From Prostheceraeus crozeri (lineage: Eukaryota > Platyhelminthes > Polycladida > Euryleptidae): DNA of 64,000 bases. The translations under genes and the position numbers were made by a program. The DNA lies in NCBI GenBank assembly GCA_907163375.1, contig CAJQUW010003412.1:38463-102462 (forward strand), read 5' to 3'. The notes under the pieces were generated by a model, which had not been told where the DNA came from, ran no database searches, and was given only the letters and a program-made list of their open reading frames with translations. Shown piece by piece: positions 1 to 11,873 of the stretch (position 1 is the first letter of the stretch; every line of letters starts with the position of its first letter).

Positions 1-1297
1 GGACTGTGGTTCAATGGACCAGGGACGAGGACTTGGACCCATGGGACGGTGGATCCCCAATGGGCCGAGAGATTCAATATCAATCCGAATATCAGCGCAT
101 GAAATAGATTATTTGAATGTATTTTGAAATTTTGAAGCATCGGTTCAGCAAGTTTGTCAATCAAAATTAACAATCAAAGTCATCTAATTGAGAATTCCAA
201 ATGCTGAAGTCTATCAATGCTGTCAAACTCAACCGATTGCCACAAACTTTAGTACATGCGTTGATGAAGATAATAATTTAGCTGCACATCAAATTTCATT
301 TGAATTGGACTATCAAGTTGTAGTATATTAGAGGCGAATGTGTAGATGTAATCAGAGTGGGAACCGGGCCCGAACGAATTTGCTCAGTTTGCAATCATTT
401 CTGTCATGACGAACGGTAACATCATTATGGCTAGGATGATATGTGTTTCCCTGCGCATGGACATCTAGCTGTCAATGCCCTGACACGCACGCATAGATTC
501 TATCATTGGCTGTAAAGACCAGCTATGTACAGAATGAGTCATGAAGAACGATGTGTGTGACATGACTTAATTTTCAGCATTTTTGGCGGAATATGTCATT
601 TATAACATGACGATGTCCTTTGCAGGTGCAAGTCACAATTGCGGTTTGAAAAGCATGTCCACATTTCCATATTTACGAAAATGAAAGCATACATTTACTT
701 TATTCGGCAAAAATTGCACAATCAATATGCAGTAAATGCGTCCATATTTATTTGCACAAGCAAATTTAAGCGTGTAATTAGCACACGTATTGGCAGTGAG
801 AGACGTGGCCTATTTGTGCAATAGGCCTATTTCTTACTTTGCTTGCCATACGGTCACTATATATTATAACATCAATGAATACTTGCTTAATTTTCCCGAT
901 TAGTATGTATTCAAAATTCTATATTTTCTTCACAGAGGCGATGAACGCATTGACCAATTTTATGCATAATTGTACATGATATAAAATATTGATCAAAGTA
1001 AAAGGATTGTGTATTGATCAGTCATCATAAAATAATTAAAAAATGCTTAGTCTTGGTCTTATGTACCGGTACAAGTGGGCCTGCCACATCTATACCCCAG
1101 TGCTATCCTCAGTTTTAACTTAAGAATTGAATATGCATGCAATTACACACAAACTGGCATGCTAAGCAGCTGAAAATGATAGTATTATGTCAGTGGGCCG
1201 TAGAATTCCCATGGTTCGATAATTGAAAAATCACATTGGATGGGATGGGCCCGCAAGCAGTGAACTCGTCTCATGGACATCTCTGGCCGGATTATGC
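1..1297. other. stretch with no supported gene
   Basis: No exon can be defended here. The first 100 bases are open in all three forward frames and relatively GC-rich, so they may be the end of an exon that began before the window, but no frame can be chosen. The rest is AT-rich with short open stretches only. Confidence 0.5.
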
Positions 1298-1663
1298 ATA
1301 GTAAAACTGTGAGCGATCCATCAAACCATCTCGTGTTTTCTGTTCAGGAGACTTCTGCACTTGGATAGGTAGCAACTTTAAGCCACTTTCGTGTGAACTG
1401 AATTACTTTTTTTACTTAGAATGGAAAAAGTCAAGGTTCTTGAGTTGTACATCAGATCACAATGTAATCTTTATTAGCATGCTCAGCCAATGCACTTTTG
1501 TGATCGTAACTTTTAAAACTGTGTGTTCAGTGTCCTTTCCATTCTAAGTAAAATACGTTCACACGATATTGACTGAAAGTCGCCACATATCCCAGAGTAA
1601 ATCTCTCTTGAACAGAAAACATGGAATACAGAGGATTTTGTGGACCGCTCATAGTTATACTGT
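1298..1663. repeat. foldback element with long imperfect inverted arms
   Basis: The left arm (about 1298-1430) and right arm (about 1533-1663) are imperfect inverted copies separated by roughly 100 bases. Matching blocks include GTTTTCTGTTCA against TGAACAGAAAAC and ACTTAGAATGGAAA against TTTCCATTCTAAGT. The arms run to the outer edges (GTGAGCGATCC against GGACCGCTCAT), as in a foldback or MITE-like element. No coding capacity is visible and no clear target-site duplication was found. Confidence 0.6.
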
Positions 1664-4039
1664 AATCCCTCAACAAGTTGTGCAGCAGCTGTCATTTTGC
1701 CCTTGAGAACGTGTGATGACGCAGACCGTCGGTTATGTGTATAGTATGTGTTTTTAAATCAATAGATCCGATAATAATCTGTCATAACGAATGGAGCGAT
1801 TAAGATTTGCAATAAGCAAGTTAGTGAAATGTCAATAGGCATTCATTAAATATCACTTTGAATACACTACTGGCAAATCGCCGAAGTCGCAATAATAATG
1901 AAATGGCAGCTATTTAGTTCCCATTTTTCAACTGAGGATGATGCTCAATATTTAATTGTTATTTTTACAAGGGAGCGATTCTCATATTTTTAATGGAGCT
2001 TTATTTTCAGATCTTTCAACATTGTTTCTTTGGTTAGAGAAACAGGTCTAGATAATCTGGTTTGGTTGAGTGTTCGAGTCCTATCTTGCAGTGCAATTTG
2101 AAATAACGTGTATTCAGTTTACTTCTTGAAAACCCCACAAAACTGCATATAGATTTTCTTGTGAAGTAATCTGACAAGTTGTGCGTGATTATCTGGAATG
2201 ATGGATCCAGAGGAAATCGCGTTTAAAGTACGAGTAGTGCGAAGGATTTTACAAACGATGTGATATACATCACTATTTTGTCATTAGTCATTAAAATAAA
2301 CGCGAACACTCGAACAGTTACATTGTTGCTTCTATCCATCTGTATTCATAGCACTAAATATATGTGCTCAGTTATTATCAATGTTTGTGCTCTGAGTTAA
2401 CACCATCTCAATGTGCACGTCATGAAATATATTTTGTAAGAATGATTTATGACTCCCTGAATACATACGGATGTACTATATTCGAATGTGTTATCCACCA
2501 AGACGCGCAGCTATTTGCCGTCTGTGAAATTAAGGATGTGTATGGGATGTACTTACCGGCACGTTTTTGATGTAATTCCTCTTTGATATGAAAGCTCATA
2601 GCAGATTCATCTCCTTTACGCTGATACACGTGATTTCACTATGACTTGTTTCTGGAGAATGCATGCTCCATAATTTTGCAACCTGATAATTTTGCTAGTT
2701 CACGCCAAGTTTTACACTTTCAACGAAAATAAAGTCAAAGCAGTTGAGCTGCGAAAATCGTGACGACTGACGAGGGATTTCATAAGTCATATAATGCGGA
2801 ATCCTTTCCGGCCGTTATGGTTATTTTCATTCCTTGTTAAAGTTTAAGAGTACATATTTTGCAGAGAGAGAGAGAGATGTTGTGTAAGTGTGATTTGCGA
2901 AGGGAGCAAAGAAGCGAAGAGCGAGTAGAAGCCAGATGGTTTTAATGTATCCAAGTACTTTTTTGAAAGCGCAAGATGTTCTCATCAAATATTATTACGA
3001 ATAACGAAATCGATTGCTTGATCAAAATCGTTTAAGATGTTTTGGTTCTGATTTGTATTATTAGTGGAGGGCGATGGATAGGACGTGTTTTGTGATGGCG
3101 TTGTGTACTTTTGTCGCGTGCACATCCTGAAGTGATCGGAGCACTTTGATTGATAGGCGTGCGGAAAACTCATAGTTGGAAAATTTAATTCGTAAAAAAG
3201 ATTCATCGAGCTAAATATTATGCTTTGCTAATTGCGATTTAATATCATTCGAAAACGTTTCACAGACAATCTACCAAATAGTACTAGCATGTCAATTCAA
3301 TTCATTTTTTACATCAACATATTTCAACTTGGGTCCTTAATAGGAGAAAAATATGGATTGCCAAAATATTCTGCTCTATGTAAATTAAGCATTTGACAAT
3401 CTAAGAAATATAACGCAAACTAGTATAAGTGTGTAGCATATACAGGTATATAAGTATGTAGCCTAATGAAGACATGGAAAAAGAGACTCGAACTATCTTT
3501 AATGTAAGTTTCCATTTTCATAGATAGTGCGACAGCTATTTTGCTGAATGAAACTCTCATGGATGAGTAAGAAGGGGGGGGGGCAATATAGGCACCAGAA
3601 TTTCATTACCTTGCGTTTTTGTATTAGGAAAAACGAAATTCGCTTAATACCATGTTCGCATCAACATTCAAATCGACTCGTATTTTTGCGACATATGCGA
3701 CAGCATTCGATGCCGTGTACGCACGGTTACATGCATGCACCTCAATATATTTTCCTCTGTGACATTTCTAATTTACCAATAAAAATGTCAACCAATTTAT
3801 TAACTTGCTGAATAACCATATTTTTAACAATTAGCAATCAGTCAAACATAAGTTTCTTACATAAGCCATTGATCATTGTGCATCTGTTGACGAAACATGA
3901 CAACTACATCTCATGATTTATTCTTGTCTATGATTATGTTGACAACCTGATTATTGTTACATAGCCTTCATACTCTAGGAGTCTGAGCAGTTATCCCTTG
4001 AAATCAGTGAGATAACGTATATATACTTATTTGTTTCAG
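1664..4039. other. AT-rich stretch, probably intron or flank of the following exon
   Basis: No conserved exon was recognised. There is a short GA microsatellite near 2866-2878 and a nine-base G run near 3574. An ATG followed by nine codons and a possible GTACGA donor lies near 2202, but nothing ties it to the exon at 4040. If the serine-rich exon belongs to a longer gene, this is probably its last intron. Confidence 0.35.
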
Positions 4040-4606
4040 TCTATGGCGTCAAATGGCTCACAATCTATTGAATCTACAGCTGGTGTCGCTCTACCTTCAC
4101 GTTATGAAGAGGACGGCAGTGTTGACGATGGAATGGACCCCAGATCTACCATCGATCTCAATCCTGACGACACATCAGAATGGCGCACCAGCATTGAATC
4201 TCAATACAGCCCACACAAGCCGCCATTACCTTCTCGCTCCTTCGATTCACCGAGTCCACGACAAAGACGTCGACGATCTGAAGGTTCTACTCCAACAACG
4301 CCATCGAATAGGAAGTCACCAAGAGGACCACGTCTAATGAGAAGTCCACCTCAGTCTCAGTCGTACTCTTCATTCTCCTCAAGTGAAGAACAACCGCAGG
4401 AAACCCCCAACTTCTTCGATTCTTCTTCAGTGATGTCTTCAGGAACGAAGGTCACTCCAATGACCCGTGGCTCCACAACTAAAGGCTCAATCTTCATTCC
4501 GCCTATATCTAGCGCAAGGTCGGAATCTGTCAGCTCATATATGCCGACAGATCCTGATAACATGAGCCCAATGTCTGACGATGAATCCTTCAGTGATATT
4601 CAATGA
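4040..4606 (+). CDS. terminal exon of an unidentified serine/proline-rich protein
   Basis: The open frame runs 188 codons from the splice acceptor TTTGTTTCAG (ending at 4039) to a TGA at 4604-4606. The exon enters in phase 0 if this frame is correct. The protein is low-complexity and probably disordered: runs such as SPSPRQRRRRSEGS and SYSSFSSSEEQPQE, many SP/TP pairs that could be proline-directed phosphorylation sites, and an acidic tail ending DDESFSDIQ. No folded domain, signal peptide or membrane segment is visible. Its codon use and long open frame in AT-rich surroundings argue for real coding sequence. An in-frame ATG lies one codon into the exon, so a short first-exon protein is possible, but the acceptor argues for upstream exons. 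I do not recognise the gene. It converges with SPC25 on the opposite strand. Confidence 0.6.
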   Translation, partial: SMASNGSQSIESTAGVALPSRYEEDGSVDDGMDPRSTIDLNPDDTSEWRTSIESQYSPHKPPLPSRSFDSPSPRQRRRRSEGSTPTTPSNRKSPRGPRLMRSPPQSQSYSSFSSSEEQPQETPNFFDSSSVMSSGTKVTPMTRGSTTKGSIFIPPISSARSESVSSYMPTDPDNMSPMSDDESFSDIQ

Positions 4607-4790
4607 TCGCGCTGGACGCGAAGTATTAGAACTGTGAATTTCCGAAATATATTGTAAATTCAAATATTTTTTAGTTCATTTCCCTTATTGAGTTTGGAGA
4701 AGGTAAAATTCGGCTTTAGGAGATAATGAATCTCTAAGTTGGAACACACAAGCATACCTTAATTCCTACTAAACTCTGCATAGTGGTGTT

Positions 4791-5325
4791 CCCACATAAT
4801 TAGATTCATCTGCGCGCGCATCGGTTTCCTAGAAAGGAAGAATTGTATGTAACCTTAATATCGAAATGGCACATTACAGAATTAGACAATTTGCTGCATG
4901 CTTGCTCCTTCTCGAATGAATAATTCGTGTATCGCTTGCAATTGGAAATGCAAACAATAAGCTGTCAGCAGAGGACACCACAGCCAGTGAGAGATGCGTG
5001 CGTACTTTGATATCACTTCGCACCATAGAAATAGATTGTTTATCTGAAGTTGACTAGAATGGAAATTGACTCAATGTCGCGGCACATCCGGGGGAACTAA
5101 GTTGGGGCATGAACCACCAATGAAAAGCTTCGATTTACACATGTGACTGATTCTAACCCAATCACAGACGTTGGCAGGTGTATCTAAGTGAAAATGTCTT
5201 ATGTGCCGTTATTGTGCATTGCATGAAGCTTAATCTCCATTCTAGAGGTTTTATTGTTGTCAATTTCTATGCTTCGCACACACCAAAACACATCGATGCG
5301 CCTGGCTTCGATTCAGCGTATATGC
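4791..5325 (+). repeat. dispersed repeat, copy A (interrupted by a MITE)
   Basis: This stretch is repeated in inverse orientation at 7080-7350. Shared blocks include TTAGATTCATCTGCGCGCGC, GGTTTCCTAGAAAGGA, AACAATAAGCTGTCAGCA and CACCAAAACACA. Copy A is split by a 248 bp insertion (5024-5271) that copy B lacks, so copy B shows the empty site. No coding sequence is recognised. Confidence 0.75.
5024..5271. mobile_element. 248 bp hAT-type MITE with 8 bp target duplication
   Basis: The element begins CATAGAAAT and ends ATTTCTATG, giving 9 bp inverted ends. It is flanked by identical 8 bp copies of CTTCGCAC (5016-5023 and 5272-5279). The inverted copy of the host repeat at 7080-7350 runs through this site with no insertion. 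An 8 bp duplication is typical of hAT transposition. No protein is encoded. Confidence 0.85.
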
Positions 5326-5626
5326 ACTATACAGTGCAAAGATAATGTATATTATATATATATTTATATTATATATCCATTGTCTTTGATAATAGGTAGC
5401 GGCGCTACCTTGCTGCTACGTAGCCAAAGAGTCAGGTTTTTTGTTGGCCGGGTTAGCATCTATTATGTTGTTTCATGTAGTGATGCAGTTCAGCTGCTCG
5501 GACCTTGACATCTTATTAACATTGAGATTCAAAGTGTCTCTATCAGAGTTTTGAATGAGTAGGCCTTGCTACACCTATCGCGAAGCAGTTGATTTTGCAA
5601 AGATTCCGAATTTTGTCGTGTGTTGC

Positions 5627-6030
5627 TTGCCCTAGATGCCCGTTTTTGGATAAAACATGCATGATGCATGTATCACGGATAAATCCTATCAAGAAATTTC
5701 ATTCCTTATTAAGCAAATTGGTCTTTTTTGGTGTAGATATAACTATATTAATAATATTTAGCATTGTAAAGAGTGGGAAATGTATATAAAAATTACTCAG
5801 AATAGTAATTTGGAATTGTACATGGTAAAAACATCGATGATCCATGAACGTGGATAAAATACATAATTAAAAGAGCGTTTCCTGTAGAGAAGAATTGTCC
5901 ATTTGAGTTAGATACTGACTTTACTAATAATATTGATGCTGTAAGAAGTAACAAATGCATTTAAATTACTCAAAGAATCGCTCATGGATAAAACATCGAT
6001 GATCCATGGATATCGACATATGAAACATGT
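5627..6030 (+). repeat. short copy of the CCCTAGATG repeat, then two ~160 bp tandem units
   Basis: The start (5632 on) carries CCCTAGATGCCCGTTTTTGG followed by ATAAAACATGCATG, the same terminus found at 11529 (inverted) and 58203. Downstream, two diverged tandem units about 162 bases apart share ACATCGATGATCCATG (5831 and 5993), TAATAATATT and AAATTACTCA. The stretch is AT-rich and non-coding. Confidence 0.6.
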
Positions 6031-6145
6031 ATAGGGCCTATACGACATATCAAATATGCATGTCTACCATTATTTCGAGTGTTTTATATATGCCCTTTAT
6101 ATTTGATGAAATGGTGTGCATAAAAAAGATATTCAGGTGACTTCA

Positions 6146-6215
6146 TCACTTCTCTCTCTCTTTCTCACTCACTCACTCGTTCCTCTTTTCTTCTTCTTCT
6201 TCTACTCATTTTTCA
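6146..6215 (+). repeat. pyrimidine microsatellite
   Basis: A run of TCTC, CACT and CTT units forms a pyrimidine-rich simple repeat. It has no coding signal. Confidence 0.8.
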
Positions 6216-7079
6216 TCATCTTTCACATTCACTACATGTACACTGTAGCTACAATAGCAACAACATTAGTCAATGCTGACGAACAGGTCAACAATATTAG
6301 GCCTACACATGACATATATTTTCAATATTAAGCAATTCTATCGGCACACACTTTTCTTCTCAAATTGAAGCATTTATTGAAGTTTCTAAGTTCCACACCG
6401 TGCCCATCAGCAAGTCGAATTTGATCAGTTTTCTCGTGTGTTCGCTAAATTACTTAGCTAGTAATTTGCAAAACTTATGATATTAAATCAGCATGTAACT
6501 GAAGCAAACAATTGCATAAGTGTCTCGCTCAGTCTGCGTAATCGTATCTCGCTTCTATAACTTTCCGTCACTATATTAAGGAAATTCGCCACGCGCACGC
6601 AGCTGAGGAAGTTCGGTCACATTGTTGGCAGCCTGGTCGTGGCCGCATTCGTGAGCCATGAGAGGTCGATAATATTCTCTCGCTGGGAACTGTTGATACC
6701 TGTGACTCAGCGTCCCTGCTTAATAATTATTGTCCACCCATCACGTGGGACCACAGAATTAAATATTTTGTTTATCTGCTTCGGTTGCTAGAAGTGTGAT
6801 TAATACGAAATGGACGACACATTGAGGAACCTATTAGGTGCGCAAAAAGGAATTCCTAATACCTTACAGAGATAGGAAAAAAAGTCGTGCGTCGCTTGCG
6901 GATTAATGTGAGTTCCAGCGAAGTGCTTCGATTACCAAAATTCCTTCAGATTCGAAGAATTCAGATCATTGCCCACAAGTTTTCTCCATAATGTTGACCC
7001 TTCCGATCATTATTAAAGAAAGTAGCAGGCGTACGAAAATTAGTTCACTTGATGATTTCACATCCTCTCCTCGGCTATG

Positions 7080-7350
7080 CTCACTGCATTGAATCGAAGC
7101 CACGCATCGATGTGTGTTTTGGTGTGTTCGAAGTGATATCACAGCACGCACGCATCTCTCACTGGCTCTGTTGTCCTTTGCTGACAGCTTATTGTTTGCC
7201 ATTTCCAATAGCAAGCGATACACGAATTTTCCATTCGAGAAGGAGCAAGTTGTCTAATTCTGTGCCATTTCCATATAAGGTTACGTATAACTCTCCTTTC
7301 TAGGAAACCGAAGCGCCGCGCGCGCAGATGAATCTAATTCTGTGCGTGGG
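7080..7350 (-). repeat. dispersed repeat, copy B (uninterrupted)
   Basis: Inverse copy of 4791-5325 without the MITE. Its reverse complement reads through GAAGTGATATCACAG-type sequence at the point where copy A carries the insertion. The pair lies about 1.8 kb apart in opposite orientation. Confidence 0.75.
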
Positions 7351-7958
7351 ACAGAAAGCTACGCAAAGCGCAGTAGCTTGTGCGCTCTTCGGTCTCGTGC
7401 TCTTCGAACCCGTGTTAACTGCTTAATATTACAAAAGTCAGCGCATCAAGTTCTACTTACACACCTTTATTTATTCATCGTCGGATCGTCTACGTTTTTT
7501 CATTATCTTACTTAGTTTTCATGCACAACATGGAGCACAATTCGAAAATGAACACTCGCAGGTAGTCAGTGAGTTCTTCCACTCAATGAAGCCATCAAGT
7601 TCCTTTGATTTGTGCATCAGAATTAAAAATTCATCTCTTGGATCAAACCGCAGAAAAAGGGTAAGCTTCTAATTGTTTCCAAATTTATTTTGTCAACTTA
7701 CAGCATTTAACTGCATGTCTAGGTACATGTATTTGGAAATCCCGAAAACAAAATCAAAGGAAAGATTTGGTCATATGATACAATCGATAAATCAAAAGTT
7801 GGTTTATTGACCATGAACACGTAGAGACATTTCTATGACTATACTGCTATCTCCTCTATTAATTTTGCAAATACTAGATACTGCAATACTTTGAAAGCTA
7901 CTAGCGTCATACTTAATTTAATTTACTGGCAACAACAAAATATCTCAATTCCTCTCGG

Positions 7959-8047
7959 TTCCTCTTAGCAGCACATTTTGGGAATCCTTTATTTATACAT
8001 AAATATCATAGCTATCAAGAACTCCTAAAATGTGCTGCTAAGAGGAA
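7959..8047. repeat. hairpin with 21 bp perfect stem
   Basis: TTCCTCTTAGCAGCACATTTT (7959-7979) is the exact reverse complement of 8027-8047, with a 47-base loop. It lies 11 bases from a second hairpin. It could be a small foldback element or a transcribed hairpin; the sequence alone does not tell. Confidence 0.8.
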
Positions 8048-8058
8048 TTTTTGGCATA

Positions 8059-8140
8059 TTGAATTCAAAGTGAATAAGTCTTGGGCATGTGACATCATTT
8101 GTGTGATGGAAAACCCAAGACCTATTCACTTTGAATTCAA
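8059..8140. repeat. hairpin with 27 bp near-perfect stem
   Basis: Arms at 8059-8085 and 8114-8140 pair over 27 bases with one A/C mismatch on the plus strand, which is a G-U wobble on the minus strand. The loop is 28 bases. The arms start TTGAATTCAAAGTGAATA. Stem and loop size would fit a small-RNA precursor, but no expression evidence exists here. Confidence 0.8.
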
Positions 8141-10744
8141 CATGAGAATGTGCATGCAGATCAGTTTTCACGACGACGTTTCTCGTTGAAAAATCGATCT
8201 AAAGTTGATTCTGTCGTGAAAAGAATCATAATCAAATGGTAATATATTGAAATGGTAATACACTGCTTTTAAATTCGTAATTTCTGATTGCTTTGAAAAT
8301 AGCACAAAATCTGGGCATGTTGAGACAAAATAGTTGCATGCTAGAAACTATGAGCATGAAAGAACTTAAATTAACGCATTAAAACCATTTCAATTTAGCA
8401 CTTCAATAGTAGGCTATACTTATGCTATGGCATCAATATTTGGATGACAAATAATTGAAAAAAAATTTGAAACAATTGAACATGGTATAAGGCATAAAAA
8501 AATCTATTCCAGGACTACAAAAAGTTTAGATGGAGAATATTTTTATCAATGCGGACAAACTATTGAGCTATTCGATATCTGCTTAAGTTATACAATTTAA
8601 TCTTGTTTCTGAAAAATGGATTCATCAAGGAAGCTTGTTTAAATAGGTCACTATTTCCATTTCATAAAAATTGAACTGAAAACCTGTAGCTAACGCCCAT
8701 GATATTCAATTAATTTTTTCAGAATCGCTACATTTTAGAAAATGATATCAATTTGATATTTCGAGTCGTTTAAGAAAAATGATCAAGCACACAAAAGGCA
8801 TAGATGCTACACGACGGACTGCACACTGTAATAAAGATCAGTTATGCGTTGCAGTCCAACAATAGGTTTAGTTTTGCAAAATCAATTATTTTTCATGCCT
8901 TACGATTAATATAAAACAATCGAAGTACAAACTCATTGCCACTCTTTTATATCAATTTGTGTTTACTTATTACAAATTATGCATCGCACTTTTCATATCA
9001 TCGTAGGCCTAGTTATTATGGTCACATGTTAGTTGTAGGCCCGCATGTCACCATGAATACCTGAAGAGATGCTGTCATATAAACGGTAGACAAGATGACA
9101 TTATGTGTGTGTTTGCAGATTGTGATTTTAACAAAATGAAATTACATGTACGGTGTTAATATTATAGAAAATTCAAGCATTCCTGACTATCTTCATTTCA
9201 CGAACGATTGACAGGCGGTCGGCAATAGGCTATACTCCGTTTTTATTTGCAGATTGCATTTTTGTAAAAACAGTTACCGGTACTTGAATATCAAAATAAA
9301 ATTATTAATAGATACTACAAACATTGATTAAAAAATAATTCATAAATTGTTAATGATCACAATTCAACCACTCCTGAATATCTTCATTTGCTATCAAAAT
9401 TCCTAAGAATAATATCGCTTGCCACATTGTCAGAGATGAAATGAGTCAAAAGCAGTTTTTTTAATAGTCTTTACTACAACACCTAAAATTACTATAAATG
9501 ATTTCTCTTCTAAACTTTGAGTAGGCCTACCTATAGAATGTTAATTAAGATTAGTTAAGTATGATAATTCTAGCTGCTCTGCACATCAGCACAAAAGTTG
9601 TCTTCTTTTTACAGGTGCTTATTGCTGAGGCTGCGCAAACTCGTCGTATCTGTGCATCAATGACTCAATACCTGACCTACGCTCGGCTGTTTTTTCGTCT
9701 TGTCTTGTGAGCTAATTAACCCCGAAATACTGGAATTATTATTTACCCATAAATCTCTCATATATTCGCAACGTCCCACCGATCATCAGATTCGGACAAA
9801 CGTCTTGTGGTCCAACTGAAGATGTTTTTTTCAGTGACCTCGTATCATCGCTTCAAACTTCATAGTACTAGTGATTGTTTCTCCGTTGAACTGTAAATTT
9901 TTCGTGACATCACCTCTATTCTTAAAAATGTGATGATGACGTCGCGACGGTGTTCGACTCGAAATGACAGTGTTTCAGATGACGTGAAATACGCATTCGG
10001 ACTGTGGGCATGTTTTCTGGTTGGAAGGATTTTCAAATGAAGGATGATCAAATCCGGAAAGAAATTTTCTTTATGTTGATAACAGTGATTTTCATCAAAA
10101 TTATTTGTATCTGATCGTTCGATGTGTGCTACTATATGAACGTCATCCTATACGGTGGTAAAACTTTGTGAATTTTCTAAATACGTATGGAAAATTTTAT
10201 TTTTGAAGGATATCCATTCCTTCTGCTGTTTACTTGGGAGAGCAGGGCTCAGTTTTTGTAATCTCTATGAATGCTATCGTACAAAGGATAATTTTAGCAA
10301 GAATAATTATTTTACCAAATGTAGGTCTAACAAATATTTTCTTACACGATTACTATTGTGCGGAAAATCAATCATGCTTGAAATTTGAATTAAGAACAAA
10401 AGAATACACTTCAATCTACAGCGTTATATTCGGTATCGCTCAAAGGGAAGAAGCGCACCGTGCCATAACATATTTGCTCCAGAAGAAAACTCCATAAGCT
10501 GAATGAGTGATCAATCGTTTCTTATTATGATTTCAAATATCTTTCAACTAAATTTCTCAATAAACTGTCATGGCACCCTTCCGGTCGACAATGCTGCATC
10601 AAGAAAATATATAAAGAATATTTCAGAGTAACATCTTCCGAATAATCGCTTGCACTGCCATTTTAATCGTTTTAAAACATTTCTAGAAAATACACTTCTC
10701 TGATAGCTTTTAGAATTATGATTTGTTATTCGATCAGAGTCTTT
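8141..10744. other. AT-rich intergenic stretch
   Basis: No exon, RNA gene or defined transposon end is recognised. An open stretch after an acceptor-like TTTTTACAG near 9614 gives about 30 codons but matches nothing known to me. Several TAGGCCTA-like words occur (about 9005 and 9523). Confidence 0.4.
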
Positions 10745-11529
10745 TTTGAAAAATACCTTATTTTACTAATTACAAATAACATGTAAAAGCTCTTCTTTCT
10801 AATTTTTTATTCCATAAATTCATTAGAAATGTTTTTTGAATCGGAGATTGAAAACTGTGTTAGAGACTGATTCATTTGCGTTTCATTAATTCACGTTGTG
10901 CATGAATTTTCCTTGTGTCTTCAATACATTGCTATAAACATGTTGATTTTATACACGGTTATTTAATTTGCTTTTGAATGTCTCTGTGACATGTGCAATT
11001 TTATATCGAAGATAATGTATGGCCTTTGCGCCACATCTATGCTGGAGTGACTGGAATTTGCCAGGGATGTAATGAATGTATTTCAATTTGTAAAGTAAGT
11101 TCTGCATGTTCGTAAATTTTACAATGTTGTATTCATGCAACATGTAGAATTCATTCCACGACAAAAATGTGCTATAAACTTACAATACAGATTGTACAAT
11201 GATACTAGCATCCCTGGTTAATTTCATCTATTCGATGGTAAAATTATAGATGTCACATGATTAAATCATTGATATTTCATTGACAAAACATGCATGTCTC
11301 ATAGATATAACATGCATGTCTCATACATATAACATGGATGTCTCATGGATAAAACATGCATGAAAATCATGCATGGCCATGTATGATGCATGCATGATCA
11401 TGCATGAGACATGCATGATCATGTATGAAACATGCATGGTCATGCATAAATCATACATGATCATGCATGAATCATGTATGATCATGCATGGGAATCATGC
11501 ATGTTTTATCCAAAAACGGGCATCTAGGG
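10745..11529 (-). repeat. CATG-rich dispersed repeat, long copy
   Basis: On the minus strand this copy begins CCCTAGATGCCCGTTTTTGG, passes through a CATGCATG-rich simple repeat (about 11288-11505), then a unique-looking body. The body is shared with 58199-58790, which lies in the opposite orientation. Shared blocks include ATAGATGTCACATGAT, CATTCATGACATCCCT-type sequence and a common segment around TCCGATTCAAAAAA. A short terminus-only copy is at 5632. It looks like a non-autonomous mobile element with a variable CATG subterminal array. No TIR pair or coding region was found, so its class is unknown. Confidence 0.7.
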
Positions 11530-11750
11530 TGTAGGTTATATCAATTTCGTGGGTAATTATGCTAATATTTAGTATTTGTTTGAATACTTTATTAGCCCAG
11601 AAAAAATAGTAGCCTATGTACAACTTACACCAACTACTACGTACCTGTATTTTAATAAAATACTAAAATAATGCTACCAAGAAGACTACCTCCCGGTATC
11701 ACATTAAGAAGCATTCTTCATCTAAATGTTTCTGATTTTTCGAATATATA

Positions 11751-11873
11751 ATCGGGTCGGGTTCTGGAACTTTTTGTCGGGTTCGGGTCAGACATTTGTA
11801 CCCGACATCGGGTCGGGTTGAAATTTTGTTCGACTCGGGTAGCCTATCCGATTTTTGGAACCCGACCCACCGC
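11751..11873. repeat. short GC-rich element with CGGGTCGGGTT ends
   Basis: A 120-base GC-rich island in AT-rich DNA starts ATCGGGTCGGGTTC and ends GAACCCGACCCACCG, so its ends are inverted. GGGTCGGGTT or close variants recur inside. It resembles a small MITE derivative; no clear target duplication was found. Confidence 0.5.

Noticed and set aside
1-107. Possible end of a host exon at the left edge
   Set aside because: All three forward frames are open over the first 100 bases, none matches a known protein, and no acceptor is visible, so no frame can be supported.
2202-2234. Start-like ATG with a GTACGA donor (MMDPEEIAFK)
   Set aside because: Ten codons and a weak donor are easily found by chance, and nothing links it in phase to the exon at 4040.
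4357-4563. Open frames on other frames and strand across the serine-rich exon
   Set aside because: They overlap the better-supported plus-strand exon and look like shadows of its biased codons.
9615-9710. Open stretch after a TTTTTACAG acceptor
   Set aside because: About 30 codons with no recognisable similarity and no clear donor; not enough to call an exon.
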